This document shows, piece by piece, positions 13,068 through 20,656 of a DNA stretch of 21,214 bases. The stretch is from the IMG/VR virus record IMGVR_UViG_3300030380_003749, positions 1 through 21,214 of that record. One strand, 5' to 3'. The notes under the pieces were generated by a model. It worked only from the letters and a program-made list of their open reading frames with translations. It had not been told where the DNA came from and searched no databases. The stretch comes from a virus. Within the stretch, counting starts at the first letter, position 1; each line of letters opens with the position of its first letter. The position numbers and the translations under genes were made by a program.

Positions 13068-13147
13068 ATTACGTGCAAGATACCACAGCTGGAGAGATAA
13101 CAGTAAACTACATTTATGTTGAATCTAAAAAAATTAAGTGTGACTGA
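13064..13147 (+). CDS. Possible 27-residue leader ORF
   Basis: A tiny frame starting in ATGA overlap with the preceding stop and ending inside the next gene (stop 13145-13147). Its 27 residues (MNYVQDTTAGEITVNYIYVE...) show no motif. It may exist only to couple translation to the holin-like gene starting at 13116, or not be a gene at all. Confidence 0.3.
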   Translation: MNYVQDTTAGEITVNYIYVESKKIKCD

Positions 13148-13289
13148 TGCAAAAATTTATGCTCTTACAGTAGGAGCTTTAGCTACGTCAATGACAGACA
13201 TTGATGTAGTTCTTAAAATTATTGCAACAGTTGTTGCCATAGGATATACCTTGCACAAATGGTATATAATGCATGGAAAAAATAAGTGA
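13116..13289 (+). CDS. Small holin-like membrane protein (57 aa)
   Basis: MLNLKKLSVTDAKIYALTVG starts the protein; two hydrophobic segments follow (about 14-29 and 33-50: VVLKIIATVVAIGYTL) around a short TDID turn, with a basic end (HKWYIMHGKNK). Size, hairpin topology and charged tail fit a class II-like holin, and it lies immediately upstream of the peptidase, which it overlaps by 17 bases. I recall similar proteins in marine phages upstream of endolysins. It would form membrane lesions that release or activate the lysin. ATG at 13116 is the only good start. Confidence 0.72.
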   Translation: MLNLKKLSVTDAKIYALTVGALATSMTDIDVVLKIIATVVAIGYTLHKWYIMHGKNK

Positions 13290-13734
13290 GCACGTATCGT
13301 ACAAAGAAGGTGTAAAGTCAAACACCGCTACTAGGTTAAACATCGACAATACACCTGGCTCATATGAGCTTTCTAACATGGGTATCTTGGCTGATAATCT
13401 TTTTGAGCCATTACGTAAATGGGTAGGTGGCCCTATAAAAATAAACTCTTTTTTTAGATCGGAAAATTTGAATCAAGCCATTGGCGGCAGTTCCCGAAGC
13501 CAACATTGCCAGGGACGCGCGATTGACCTAGATGATACCTTTGGACACAAAACAAATGCAGAAATGTTTTATCATATAAAAAATAACCTATCTTATGATC
13601 AGATAATATGGGAGTTTGGTGATGACACTAATCCTGACTGGGTACATGTGAGCTACGTCTCAGATAGTGAAAACAGAGGTAGAGCATTAAAGGCTGTAAA
13701 AGAAAACGGTAAAACAACATATCAAGTAATATGA
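13273..13734 (+). CDS. M15-type peptidase endolysin
   Basis: 153 residues, the length of a single catalytic domain of the Peptidase M15 (D-Ala-D-Ala carboxypeptidase or L-Ala-D-Glu endopeptidase) group. Zinc-site residues are visible: SRSQHCQGRAIDLD gives His78 and Asp85 (SxHxxGxAxD), IIWEF gives the catalytic Glu114, and WVHVSY gives His125. INSFFRSENLNQAIGGSSRS is the conserved approach strand and loop. It has no signal peptide or membrane anchor, so it needs a holin for access to the peptidoglycan; three candidate membrane proteins flank it. The stop overlaps the next start (ATGA). Family call is strong; the exact bond cut is not determined. Confidence 0.9.
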   Translation: MEKISEHVSYKEGVKSNTATRLNIDNTPGSYELSNMGILADNLFEPLRKWVGGPIKINSFFRSENLNQAIGGSSRSQHCQGRAIDLDDTFGHKTNAEMFYHIKNNLSYDQIIWEFGDDTNPDWVHVSYVSDSENRGRALKAVKENGKTTYQVI

Positions 13735-14225
13735 GCAAGCCTAAGAAAAAATTTGGCCAGACGGTTGTAGGGAAACTTTTAAAAGCCTCTGTAGGTTTAA
13801 TAAATCCAACTCTTGGAAGTATTATACAAGGAGACATGTCTGTAGAGCAAGTAGTCTCATCAATTAAAAATTCAGATGCGCCAGCAGAAGACAAGATAAG
13901 AGCTCAAGAGATGGTGCTCGAAGCTTATGAGGCTGAAGTTCAAGACAGAGCGTCTGCTAGGCAGAGAGAAATAGCAGCTCTAAATTCAGGATCAAATGAT
14001 GTTCTTTTTAAAACTGTAGGGTGGGGAATTACTCTTTGTTTTATAGGTGTTATTGCAGGAGCAATAGGTTTGTGGCAAATACCTGAAGAGTCTCAGAGAT
14101 TATTCGACATGGGATTCGGAGCAGTAGTAGCAGCCTTTACTCAAGTAATAGGATACTACTTTGGATCGTCGGCAGGGAGCAAACAAAAAACTAATCTAAT
14201 CAACGGCAATGGCGAAAGCAATTAA
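13731..14225 (+). CDS. Putative holin of the 3TM / GTA-holin type
   Basis: 164 residues. The cytoplasmic N-terminal half is helical (KLLKASVGLINPTLGSII, then EDKIRAQEMVLEAYEAEVQD), followed by DRASARQREIA, a hallmark of this family. Two clear membrane spans lie at about 93-115 (LFKTVGWGITLCFIGVIAGAI) and 126-144 (MGFGAVVAAFTQVIGYYF). The tail GSSAGSKQKTNL matches the YYFGSSxGSKxK end of these proteins. Gene-transfer-agent and phage 3TM holins have the same DRxSAR and YYFGSS signatures. Starts in ATGA overlap with the lysin. It is the best-supported holin candidate of the window. Confidence 0.8.
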   Translation: MSKPKKKFGQTVVGKLLKASVGLINPTLGSIIQGDMSVEQVVSSIKNSDAPAEDKIRAQEMVLEAYEAEVQDRASARQREIAALNSGSNDVLFKTVGWGITLCFIGVIAGAIGLWQIPEESQRLFDMGFGAVVAAFTQVIGYYFGSSAGSKQKTNLINGNGESN

Positions 14226-14346
14226 TATAGCAACTTACCAAACTAAATCAAAAGTTAGAAGACCAGGGATACACTCAAAAACAAAAAGCTCAGCTCTTAA
14301 GTCTTCTAAGAACTACCGTAAGCTTTACCGCGGGCAAGGGCGTTAA
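14209..14346 (+). CDS. Very small basic protein ending SKNY-KLYRGQGR
   Basis: 45 residues, mostly basic and serine-rich: KSKVRRPGIHSKTKSSALKS and SSKNYRKLYRGQGR. The RRPGxHSK...LKxSKNYxKxYRGQGR pattern is one I recognise from tiny proteins of many marine phages, frequently close to lysis or terminase genes. Function unknown; a nucleic-acid or packaging role is plausible from charge. It starts 17 bases inside the end of the preceding gene and is separated from the next gene by a promoter-like motif. Confidence 0.75.
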   Translation: MAKAINIATYQTKSKVRRPGIHSKTKSSALKSSKNYRKLYRGQGR

Positions 14347-14354
14347 AATATTTG

Positions 14355-14362
14355 TATCTTTA
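14355..14362 (+). promoter_or_regulatory. Candidate -7 element (TATCTTTA) before the 14385 gene
   Basis: One base off TAnnTTTG and identical to the minus-strand motif at 1410-1417. It sits directly after a TTTG (14351-14354) and 22 bases before the ATG at 14385, with a leader ending AAATCTAATCAA. It makes the annotated-looking upstream TTG start at 14352 unlikely, since that would lie inside the promoter. Confidence 0.42.
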
Positions 14363-14384
14363 TATTCAAATTAAATCTAATCAA

Positions 14385-14609
14385 ATGGATATAAGGAAAA
14401 TTTCCGTAGGTCCAGATTACAAATCTGGGGCAATGCACTACATAGTAGGCCAAGAAATACTTAATGGCAAATACTTTATACACCTAATTCAACAAGACTC
14501 CAATAAACAATCTATTAAGATATGGATTCAACGCAAAGATGAAATATTATTATGGAAAGAGTTTAGTTCGGACGTGCCCGTGTCTATAGAATATAATATT
14601 AACTTTTAA
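14385..14609 (+). CDS. Hypothetical protein (74 aa)
   Basis: 74 residues from the ATG at 14385; a TTG 33 bases upstream is in frame but falls in the promoter-like region. Sequence alternates hydrophobic and charged residues in beta-strand style: MHYIVGQEILNGKYFIHLIQ, IKIWIQRKDEILLWKEF. This suggests a small beta-barrel or sheet protein, with no membrane span. First gene of the packaging block and coupled to the next by TAATG. I do not recognise it. Confidence 0.75.
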   Translation: MDIRKISVGPDYKSGAMHYIVGQEILNGKYFIHLIQQDSNKQSIKIWIQRKDEILLWKEFSSDVPVSIEYNINF

Positions 14610-15172
14610 TGAAATCACCGTTTTACTTTATAGTTGAGCCTGTAGAAGGCAAACGATATAACAATACTAAAAATATATCAGGGTTAGATTTTATTACTAG
14701 CACAAGCGAGGAGGATTTTACAGTATCAAATCGAAAAGGTATTGTTAAGGAAGTTCCTTTAAACTACCAAGGTCCAATTAAAATTGGAGACATACTTTTG
14801 GTTCACCACAACGTGTTTAAATATTACAACGATATGAAAGGCAGACAGAAAAGTGGTAAAAGTTTTTTCAAGGATAATTTATTTTTTATAGACAATGATC
14901 AGTTTTTTATGTATAATCAAAATAATCAGTGGTATAGCCACGATAGATATTGTTTTGTAAAGCCAATAAAAAAACAAAAGTCATTTATGTTTAAGCGTGG
15001 AAAAGAAGAGCCATTAATGGGAGAAATGGTTTTTCCAAATGATTATCTTTTATCTCAAGGAATAAAACCAGGGGCGCAAGTAAGTTTTCAGCCAGACAGT
15101 GAGTATGAGTTTGATGTAGATGGAGAGAAACTTTATCGAATGTATGACCATCAAATAACCTTAAGCTTATGA
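14609..15172 (+). CDS. Second cpn10/GroES-like protein, marine-phage type
   Basis: 187 residues. The core resembles a divergent GroES-fold family found near terminase genes in marine phages: NRKGIVKEVPLNY (strand equal to the GroES RGEVLAVG), IKIGDILLVHHNVFKYYNDM, SFFKDNLFFIDNDQFFMY and YCFVKPIKK. About 41-120 is the core. A C-terminal extension (125-187) carries MGEMVFPN, IKPGAQVSFQPDSEYEF and YRMYDHQI, which could be a second small beta domain. Unlike the protein at 713 it has no obvious GroEL-contacting mobile loop. It may assist folding or assembly of a virion protein, but chaperone function is inferred from resemblance only. ATG overlaps the previous stop (TAATG). Confidence 0.65.
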   Translation: MKSPFYFIVEPVEGKRYNNTKNISGLDFITSTSEEDFTVSNRKGIVKEVPLNYQGPIKIGDILLVHHNVFKYYNDMKGRQKSGKSFFKDNLFFIDNDQFFMYNQNNQWYSHDRYCFVKPIKKQKSFMFKRGKEEPLMGEMVFPNDYLLSQGIKPGAQVSFQPDSEYEFDVDGEKLYRMYDHQITLSL

Positions 15173-15657
15173 ATTATATAATGATAGATGATTTTTTAGA
15201 TGATCCTAACAACTATGTTATAGATGTATTAAAAGAAAAGTTTGAGGATGTGGCTGATGGTGATACTGTGTTTAAAGGCATTCAAAAAAGATCAATGGAT
15301 GAGATGCAATATAAAATTGAAGAAGCTTATCCTGATTATGTAGTAACATACAATTTTATAAGACAATCACCTCTTAATCAAGAAGAGCCCAACTTTATAC
15401 ATACAGACGAGATGATGGGTGATAAGACAATTTTATTGTATTTAAATAAACATCATCCTGTAGAGGACGGCACTACTCTTTATAAGTTTAATAAAATTTC
15501 AGATGATTATCTACCTATGTGTACTTTTTATGCACAGTATAATAGGTTAGTGGTTTTTGATTCTTCAATACCTCATTCAAGAAATATATTTGAAAACTTT
15601 GGAAAAGGAGAGTATTCGCGCTTAGTTCAGGTAATATTTTTAAAATTAAAACCATGA
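15169..15657 (+). CDS. 2-oxoglutarate/Fe(II) oxygenase-like protein
   Basis: 162 residues. The metal and cosubstrate signature of prolyl-hydroxylase-type oxygenases is visible: His78-x-Asp80 in NFIHTDEMMGDKTILLYLN, distal His136 in RLVVFDSSIPHSRNIF, and Arg151 in GEYSRLVQVIFL, the usual 2-oxoglutarate carboxylate ligand about 15 residues downstream. N-terminal MIDDFLDDPNNYV is typical of these folds. Such genes are common in marine phages, where hydroxylation of proteins or nucleic acids is suspected. It lies between a cpn10-like gene and the terminase operon, with ATGA overlaps on both sides. Substrate unknown; an all-iron-ligands-present enzyme is likely active. Confidence 0.8.
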   Translation: MNYIMIDDFLDDPNNYVIDVLKEKFEDVADGDTVFKGIQKRSMDEMQYKIEEAYPDYVVTYNFIRQSPLNQEEPNFIHTDEMMGDKTILLYLNKHHPVEDGTTLYKFNKISDDYLPMCTFYAQYNRLVVFDSSIPHSRNIFENFGKGEYSRLVQVIFLKLKP

Positions 15658-15935
15658 GTTCAGAATTACTTAAAGTACAAATTATTGCAGCAGGTAGAAA
15701 AGCCGTAGAACAGCTGATTAAAGTTGCTAAAGAAGACATAATTAAACCTGATCCTGAGGATGAGTTAGCTGCTGATAGATTAAAAAATGCAGCAGCGACA
15801 AAAAAACTTGCTATATTCGATGCTTTTGATATATTAAATAAAATAGATGCAGAGCAAGAAAACATAACTATAAATCAAACTAATGGCGAAAAAATCCAAT
15901 CAAAACAAGGTTTTGCAGAAAGACGATCAAAATAG
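15654..15935 (+). CDS. Putative small terminase subunit
   Basis: 93 residues, mostly helical. The centre VAKEDIIKPDPEDELAADRL and KNAAATKKLAIFDAFDILNK is a pattern I recognise from the gene directly upstream of large terminase in many marine phages. It overlaps the large-terminase start by 53 bases in another frame (15883-15935). By position and helical nature it is the best candidate to be the DNA-recognising small terminase, but no helix-turn-helix is obvious. The overlap with the ATPase gene is long for this window and implies tight coupling. Confidence 0.68.
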   Translation: MSSELLKVQIIAAGRKAVEQLIKVAKEDIIKPDPEDELAADRLKNAAATKKLAIFDAFDILNKIDAEQENITINQTNGEKIQSKQGFAERRSK

Positions 15936-18159
15936 GTTGTTTTATGTAGTAAAAAACTTAGTGCCCAAGACTGTTCTAGCTAATAAAAACAAAGCTAAAA
16001 CATGGGTCTATGGATATAGCAATAAATATGATATGGTGGTCATATCTAAAAGTGGTCAAATCGGGGAGATAGTAAACATCAATGGATTAAACATAGCATT
16101 ACCTATAAAGCCAAATAATATTGTTGAAGAATCTACTAATAAAAGTAAACAGTTTTGGAAGAGAAAAGATTTACCTAAAGAGCTGAGTCGAATTCAGTCA
16201 ATATTTCAATGGAATGAAATGGCAAGTGTTTTTAAAAACAAGTGGGTTGATTATATTGAACAGGAGTTCGATAGGAGAGAATTTGGGTATTGGTTCTACA
16301 ATAATGGCAAGCCTACCTATATGACAGGTTCTCATTACATGTACTTGCAATGGACTAGCATTGACGTGGGTTATCCTGATTTTAGAGAAGCTAATAGAAT
16401 ATTTTTTATTTTCTGGGAAGCATGTAAAGCTGACACAAGATGCTTCGGATTAGTGTATTTAAAGATAAGACGTTCAGGTTTTTCTTTTATGGGGTCATCT
16501 GAATGTGTAAATACAGGAACATTAGTTAAGGATTCAAGGGTAGGTATACTATCAAAAACAGGATCTGATGCAAAAAAAATGTTTACAGACAAGGTTGTTC
16601 CTATAGCCAATAGACTGCCGTTCTTTTTCAAACCCATACAAGATGGTATGGATAAGCCAAAAACTGAGCTTGCATTTAGAATACCTGCTTCTAAGATTAC
16701 TAAAAAAAACATGTATGACGCTGTTGATGAAGAGCTATATGGTCTTGACACCACTATTGACTGGAAAAATACCGATGAAAACTCTTATGACGGCGAAAAG
16801 CTTTTGCTTTTAGTGCATGATGAAAGCGGTAAATGGATAAAACCAAATAATATATTAAACAATTGGAGGGTTACTAAAACTTGTTTAAGACTAGGAAGTA
16901 AAATTATAGGCAAATGTATGATGGGTTCAACCTCAAACGCGTTGAGCAAAGGAGGTGGTAATTTTAAAAAGCTTTACGAAGATTCAAATATAGAAACGCG
17001 TAATCAAAATGGCCAAACAAAAAGCGGCATGTATAGTCTGTTTATTCCTATGGAATGGAACATGGAAGGTTTTATAGACAGGTACGGAATGCCGGTTTTT
17101 CATAAACCTGAGACAAATGTGTTGGGTGTTGATGGAGAAATGATTGGCAATGGAGCGGTAGATTACTGGCAGGCAGAAGTTGATTCTTTAACCCAAGACG
17201 CTGATGCGTTAAATGAATTTTACCGGCAGTTTCCAAGGACAGAGTCTCATGCATTCAGAGATGAAAGCAAAACATCACTATTTAATTTGACTAAGATATA
17301 TCAACAAATCGACTATAATGATTCATTAATTATAGAACAACATGTCACAAGGGGAAAGTTTTATTGGCAAGACGGCGTAAAAGACTCACAGGTTATTTTT
17401 TCTCCAGATCCAAAAGGCAGGTTTAAAGTTTCTTGGATGCCTAATAAAAATATAACAAACAAAAAATATAGAAAATTTAACCATTACTTTCCTATGAATG
17501 AGCACATTGGAGCATTTGGATGTGACTCATATGATATATCGGGAACTGTAGTAGGTCGAGGATCAAATGGAGCACTACATGGATTGACAAAGTTTAATAT
17601 GGAAGAAGCACCAAGTAATGAGTTTTTTCTTGAGTACGTGGCCAGACCGCAGACCGCAGAGATATTTTTTGAGGACGTACTAATGGCTTGCGTTTTTTAT
17701 AGCATGCCAATATTAATAGAAAATAACAAGCCACGTTTACTGTATCATTTTAAAAACAGGGGATATAGGGGGTTTTGTATGAATAGGCCTGATAAGCATT
17801 TTAATAAGCTTTCAAAAACTGAAAAAGAATTAGGAGGCATACCGAATACTTCAGAAGATGTAAAACAATCACACGCCTCAGCTATTGAATCGTATATAGA
17901 AAAACACATTGGTTTGGATTTAACAGGAGCGTATAGGGATGCCACTTCTATGGGGAGTATGTATTTCACTAGAACTTTAGATGAGTGGGCAAGGTTTGAT
18001 ATAAACAACAGAACTAAGTTTGATGCTAGTATTAGCTCAGGTTTAGCGATTATGGCCAATCAAAAAAACCTATATTTACCTGAACAAAAACAAAACAAAA
18101 TAAATCTTAACTTTGCAAGATATGCTAATAACGGAATTTATAGTGAATTAATCAAATAG
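15883..18159 (+). CDS. Terminase large subunit (packaging ATPase-nuclease)
   Basis: 758 residues, long for a large terminase (usually 450-650). ATPase part: VYLKIRRSGFSFMGSSE (191-207) sits at the Walker A position but is degenerate. KLLLLVHDES (306-315) is Walker B with the catalytic glutamate. KCMMGSTSNA (344-353) fits the coupling motif. PTYMTGSHYMYLQW (144-157) is an upstream conserved block. Nuclease part (RNase H fold): GAFGCDSYDISG (543-554) holds the first metal aspartate, and PILIENNK (609-616) a second acidic residue. Packages DNA at the portal encoded immediately downstream; the portal ATG follows the stop directly. The N-terminal 100 residues have no match I recognise. An alternative later start was not seen as better. 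Confidence 0.9.
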   Translation: MAKKSNQNKVLQKDDQNRLFYVVKNLVPKTVLANKNKAKTWVYGYSNKYDMVVISKSGQIGEIVNINGLNIALPIKPNNIVEESTNKSKQFWKRKDLPKELSRIQSIFQWNEMASVFKNKWVDYIEQEFDRREFGYWFYNNGKPTYMTGSHYMYLQWTSIDVGYPDFREANRIFFIFWEACKADTRCFGLVYLKIRRSGFSFMGSSECVNTGTLVKDSRVGILSKTGSDAKKMFTDKVVPIANRLPFFFKPIQDGMDKPKTELAFRIPASKITKKNMYDAVDEELYGLDTTIDWKNTDENSYDGEKLLLLVHDESGKWIKPNNILNNWRVTKTCLRLGSKIIGKCMMGSTSNALSKGGGNFKKLYEDSNIETRNQNGQTKSGMYSLFIPMEWNMEGFIDRYGMPVFHKPETNVLGVDGEMIGNGAVDYWQAEVDSLTQDADALNEFYRQFPRTESHAFRDESKTSLFNLTKIYQQIDYNDSLIIEQHVTRGKFYWQDGVKDSQVIFSPDPKGRFKVSWMPNKNITNKKYRKFNHYFPMNEHIGAFGCDSYDISGTVVGRGSNGALHGLTKFNMEEAPSNEFFLEYVARPQTAEIFFEDVLMACVFYSMPILIENNKPRLLYHFKNRGYRGFCMNRPDKHFNKLSKTEKELGGIPNTSEDVKQSHASAIESYIEKHIGLDLTGAYRDATSMGSMYFTRTLDEWARFDINNRTKFDASISSGLAIMANQKNLYLPEQKQNKINLNFARYANNGIYSELIK

Positions 18160-20595
18160 ATGAAAGACGTAAAAATTAATATTTCATCTGTAGGTTTTCC
18201 CAGTCAGTTTGTATCAGACTCAGAAAAAGCCACCAAGGAATTTGGATTACAGATAGGACAAGCGATACAATATGAGTGGTTTAGAAAAGATTCAAATGGC
18301 TGTAGGTACTATAGTCAGTGGAGAGATTTTAACAGATTAAGACTATATGCAAGAGGAGAGCAGTCAATAGCTAAATATAAAAACGAATTAGCTGTTGATG
18401 GTGACTTGTCTTATTTAAATTTAGATTGGACACCTGTTCCTATTCTTCCAAAGTTTGTAGACGTTGTAGTAAATGGTATGCAAGATCGACTTTTTAAGGT
18501 AAAGGCATACGCCCAAGATGCTTTGTCTCAAGCCAAAAGAAGTAAATATCAAAATATGATAGAGGGGCAAATGGCAGCTAAAGAACCACTTCAAGTCTTA
18601 CAAGAAAACACTGGTTTTAATCCTTTCACCATGGATCCAGATGATTTACCTGCTTCAGATGAAGAGCTTTCGTTATACATGAATTTAAATTATAAGCCTG
18701 CTATAGAAATAGCTGAAGAGGAAGCAATTGACACAATGTTTGCCGAAAGTCATTACGAAGATGTAAGAAAAAGAATAGATTACGATCAGATGGTAGTGGG
18801 TGTAGGTATGGCTAAACATGAGTTTCTTCCCGGAGCGGGAGTTAAAATATCTTATGTAGATCCTGCAAATGTTGTTTACAGTTATACTGAAGATCCTTTT
18901 TTTAAAGATTGTTTTTATTGGGGAGAAATTAAAACAGTTTCTTTAACGGAGCTTAACAAAATTGATCCTTCTCTTACCAAAGAAGATCTTGAAGAAATTT
19001 CTAAATACAGTCAAAGCTGGTATGATTATTATAATACAGCTCAGTATTATGAAAATGATATATTTTATCGTGACACTTGTACTCTTATGTATTTTAATTA
19101 TAAGTCAACTAAAAAAATGGTTTATAAGAAAAAAATTAATGAAGGAGGCGCAACAAGGATGATAGAAAAAGATGACACATTTAATCCACCAGAAGAAATG
19201 TTGGAGGATGGAAAGTTTGAAAAAATCGAAAAGACAATAGATGTATGGTATGATGGTGTAATGGTTATGGGAACAAACATTATTCTTAAATGGGAGCTAG
19301 CCAAAAACATGGTACGACCAAAATCATCTTCTCAGCACGCAATGCCTAATTATGTGGCTGCAGCTCCAAGAATGTATAAAGGGGTGATAGAGTCGTTAGT
19401 TAGAAGAATGATACCTTTTGCTGATCTAATACAAATGACTCATTTAAAATTACAACAAGTTATTGCTAGAGTAGTTCCAGATGGTGTATATATTGATGCA
19501 GATGGATTAAATGAAGTTGACTTAGGGACTGGAGCCGCTTATAATCCAGAAGACGCATTAAGGTTATATTTCCAAACAGGTAGTGTTATTGGCAGAAGTT
19601 ATACTCAAGAAGGTGAATATAATCAAGGAAAAGTACCGATACAACAATTAACTAGCAACTCAGGGGCTTCAAAAACTCAAATGCTTATAGCTAATTATAA
19701 CCACTACTTAGATATGATAAGATCAGTCACAGGTTTGAATGAAGCTAGAGATGGTTCAACTCCAAATCCAGATGCACTAGTTGGAGTTCAAAAATTAGCA
19801 GCCTTAAGTTCAAATACAGCTACCCGCCATATATTAGATGGAAGTCTTTACATATATCGTACGTTAGCAGAAGCGCTAACATATAGGGTAGCTGATATCT
19901 TAGAATTTTCAGATTTTAAAGAAGACTTTATAAATAAAATAGGAAAGTATAATGTAAGTATACTAGGCGAAATATCAAATCTGTATATTTATGACTTTGG
20001 AGTATTTATAGAGCTTTCTCCAGATGAAGAGCAAAAAGCAATGCTTGAGCAAAATATTCAAATGGCTTTATCTAAAGGTGATATAAATTTAGAAGACGCA
20101 ATAGATATCAGAGAAATAAAAAACCTAAAATTAGCCAATCAACTACTTAAGGTAAAGCGAAAGTCTAAGCAAGAACAAGATGAGCAGCGAGAAATGCAAA
20201 AGCAAGCCATGATTTCACAGCAACAACTTAAATCGCAAGAGATGGCTGCGCAAGTTGCTATACAAAAAATTGAACTTGAAACACAAGGGAAGCTTAAATA
20301 TAAGCAAGGTGAAATGCAGTTAGAGATTGAGCGCAATAAAGTAGAGGCGCAACTAAAAAGTCAACTTATGGAACAAGAGTTTAACTATAATCTTCAGTTA
20401 AGGCAAATGGATGGAATGGCATTATCACAACGTGAAAATTCAAGAGAAGAAGCTAAAAGCCAACGAATTAGTCAGCAAAATACAGAGCAGTCTAAATTAA
20501 TAAATCAGCGTAAAAATAATCTTCCACCTCAAAACTTTGAGTCAAATGAAGATAGTTTAGATGGTTTTGACTTGGCTGAGTTTGAGCCTAGATAG
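18160..20595 (+). CDS. Portal protein with long C-terminal glutamine-rich coiled coil
   Basis: 811 residues, in the range of large podovirus/P22-like portals. The ATG follows the terminase stop with no spacer. Typical features: MQDRLFKVKAYAQDALSQAK after the N-terminal WTPVPILPKFVDVVVNG, the wing and stem helices around RMIPFADLIQMTHLKLQQV, and VTGLNEARDGSTPNPDALVG, a conserved portal segment near the crown. The C-terminus from about residue 650 to 790 is a Q/E/K-rich coil (EQDEQREMQKQAMISQQQLK, EMAAQVAIQKIELE), probably the barrel. Portals form the dodecameric channel for DNA entry and neck attachment. The position between terminase and scaffold-like genes agrees. Confidence 0.9.
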   Translation: MKDVKINISSVGFPSQFVSDSEKATKEFGLQIGQAIQYEWFRKDSNGCRYYSQWRDFNRLRLYARGEQSIAKYKNELAVDGDLSYLNLDWTPVPILPKFVDVVVNGMQDRLFKVKAYAQDALSQAKRSKYQNMIEGQMAAKEPLQVLQENTGFNPFTMDPDDLPASDEELSLYMNLNYKPAIEIAEEEAIDTMFAESHYEDVRKRIDYDQMVVGVGMAKHEFLPGAGVKISYVDPANVVYSYTEDPFFKDCFYWGEIKTVSLTELNKIDPSLTKEDLEEISKYSQSWYDYYNTAQYYENDIFYRDTCTLMYFNYKSTKKMVYKKKINEGGATRMIEKDDTFNPPEEMLEDGKFEKIEKTIDVWYDGVMVMGTNIILKWELAKNMVRPKSSSQHAMPNYVAAAPRMYKGVIESLVRRMIPFADLIQMTHLKLQQVIARVVPDGVYIDADGLNEVDLGTGAAYNPEDALRLYFQTGSVIGRSYTQEGEYNQGKVPIQQLTSNSGASKTQMLIANYNHYLDMIRSVTGLNEARDGSTPNPDALVGVQKLAALSSNTATRHILDGSLYIYRTLAEALTYRVADILEFSDFKEDFINKIGKYNVSILGEISNLYIYDFGVFIELSPDEEQKAMLEQNIQMALSKGDINLEDAIDIREIKNLKLANQLLKVKRKSKQEQDEQREMQKQAMISQQQLKSQEMAAQVAIQKIELETQGKLKYKQGEMQLEIERNKVEAQLKSQLMEQEFNYNLQLRQMDGMALSQRENSREEAKSQRISQQNTEQSKLINQRKNNLPPQNFESNEDSLDGFDLAEFEPR

Positions 20596-20621
20596 GCCAA
20601 AAAACGTATATATATTTTATA

Positions 20622-20629
20622 TAACTTTG
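20622..20629 (+). promoter_or_regulatory. Bacteroidetes-type -7 element (TAACTTTG) before the scaffold gene
   Basis: Exact TAnnTTTG match in the 61-base AT-rich gap between the portal stop and the ATG at 20657, 27 bases upstream of it. The leader (AAATCTAAATCTA-ATG) resembles those at 14385 and of the minus-strand gene. A strong promoter here would fit the high demand for scaffold and capsid protein. No -33 TTTG at the usual distance. Confidence 0.58.
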
Positions 20630-20656
20630 TAATAAATTAAATCAAATCTAAATCTA

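Noticed and set aside
16371-16754. Minus-strand open frame of 127 codons within the terminase gene
   Set aside because: No promoter motif or start context, and the + strand reading has clear terminase motifs over the same bases.
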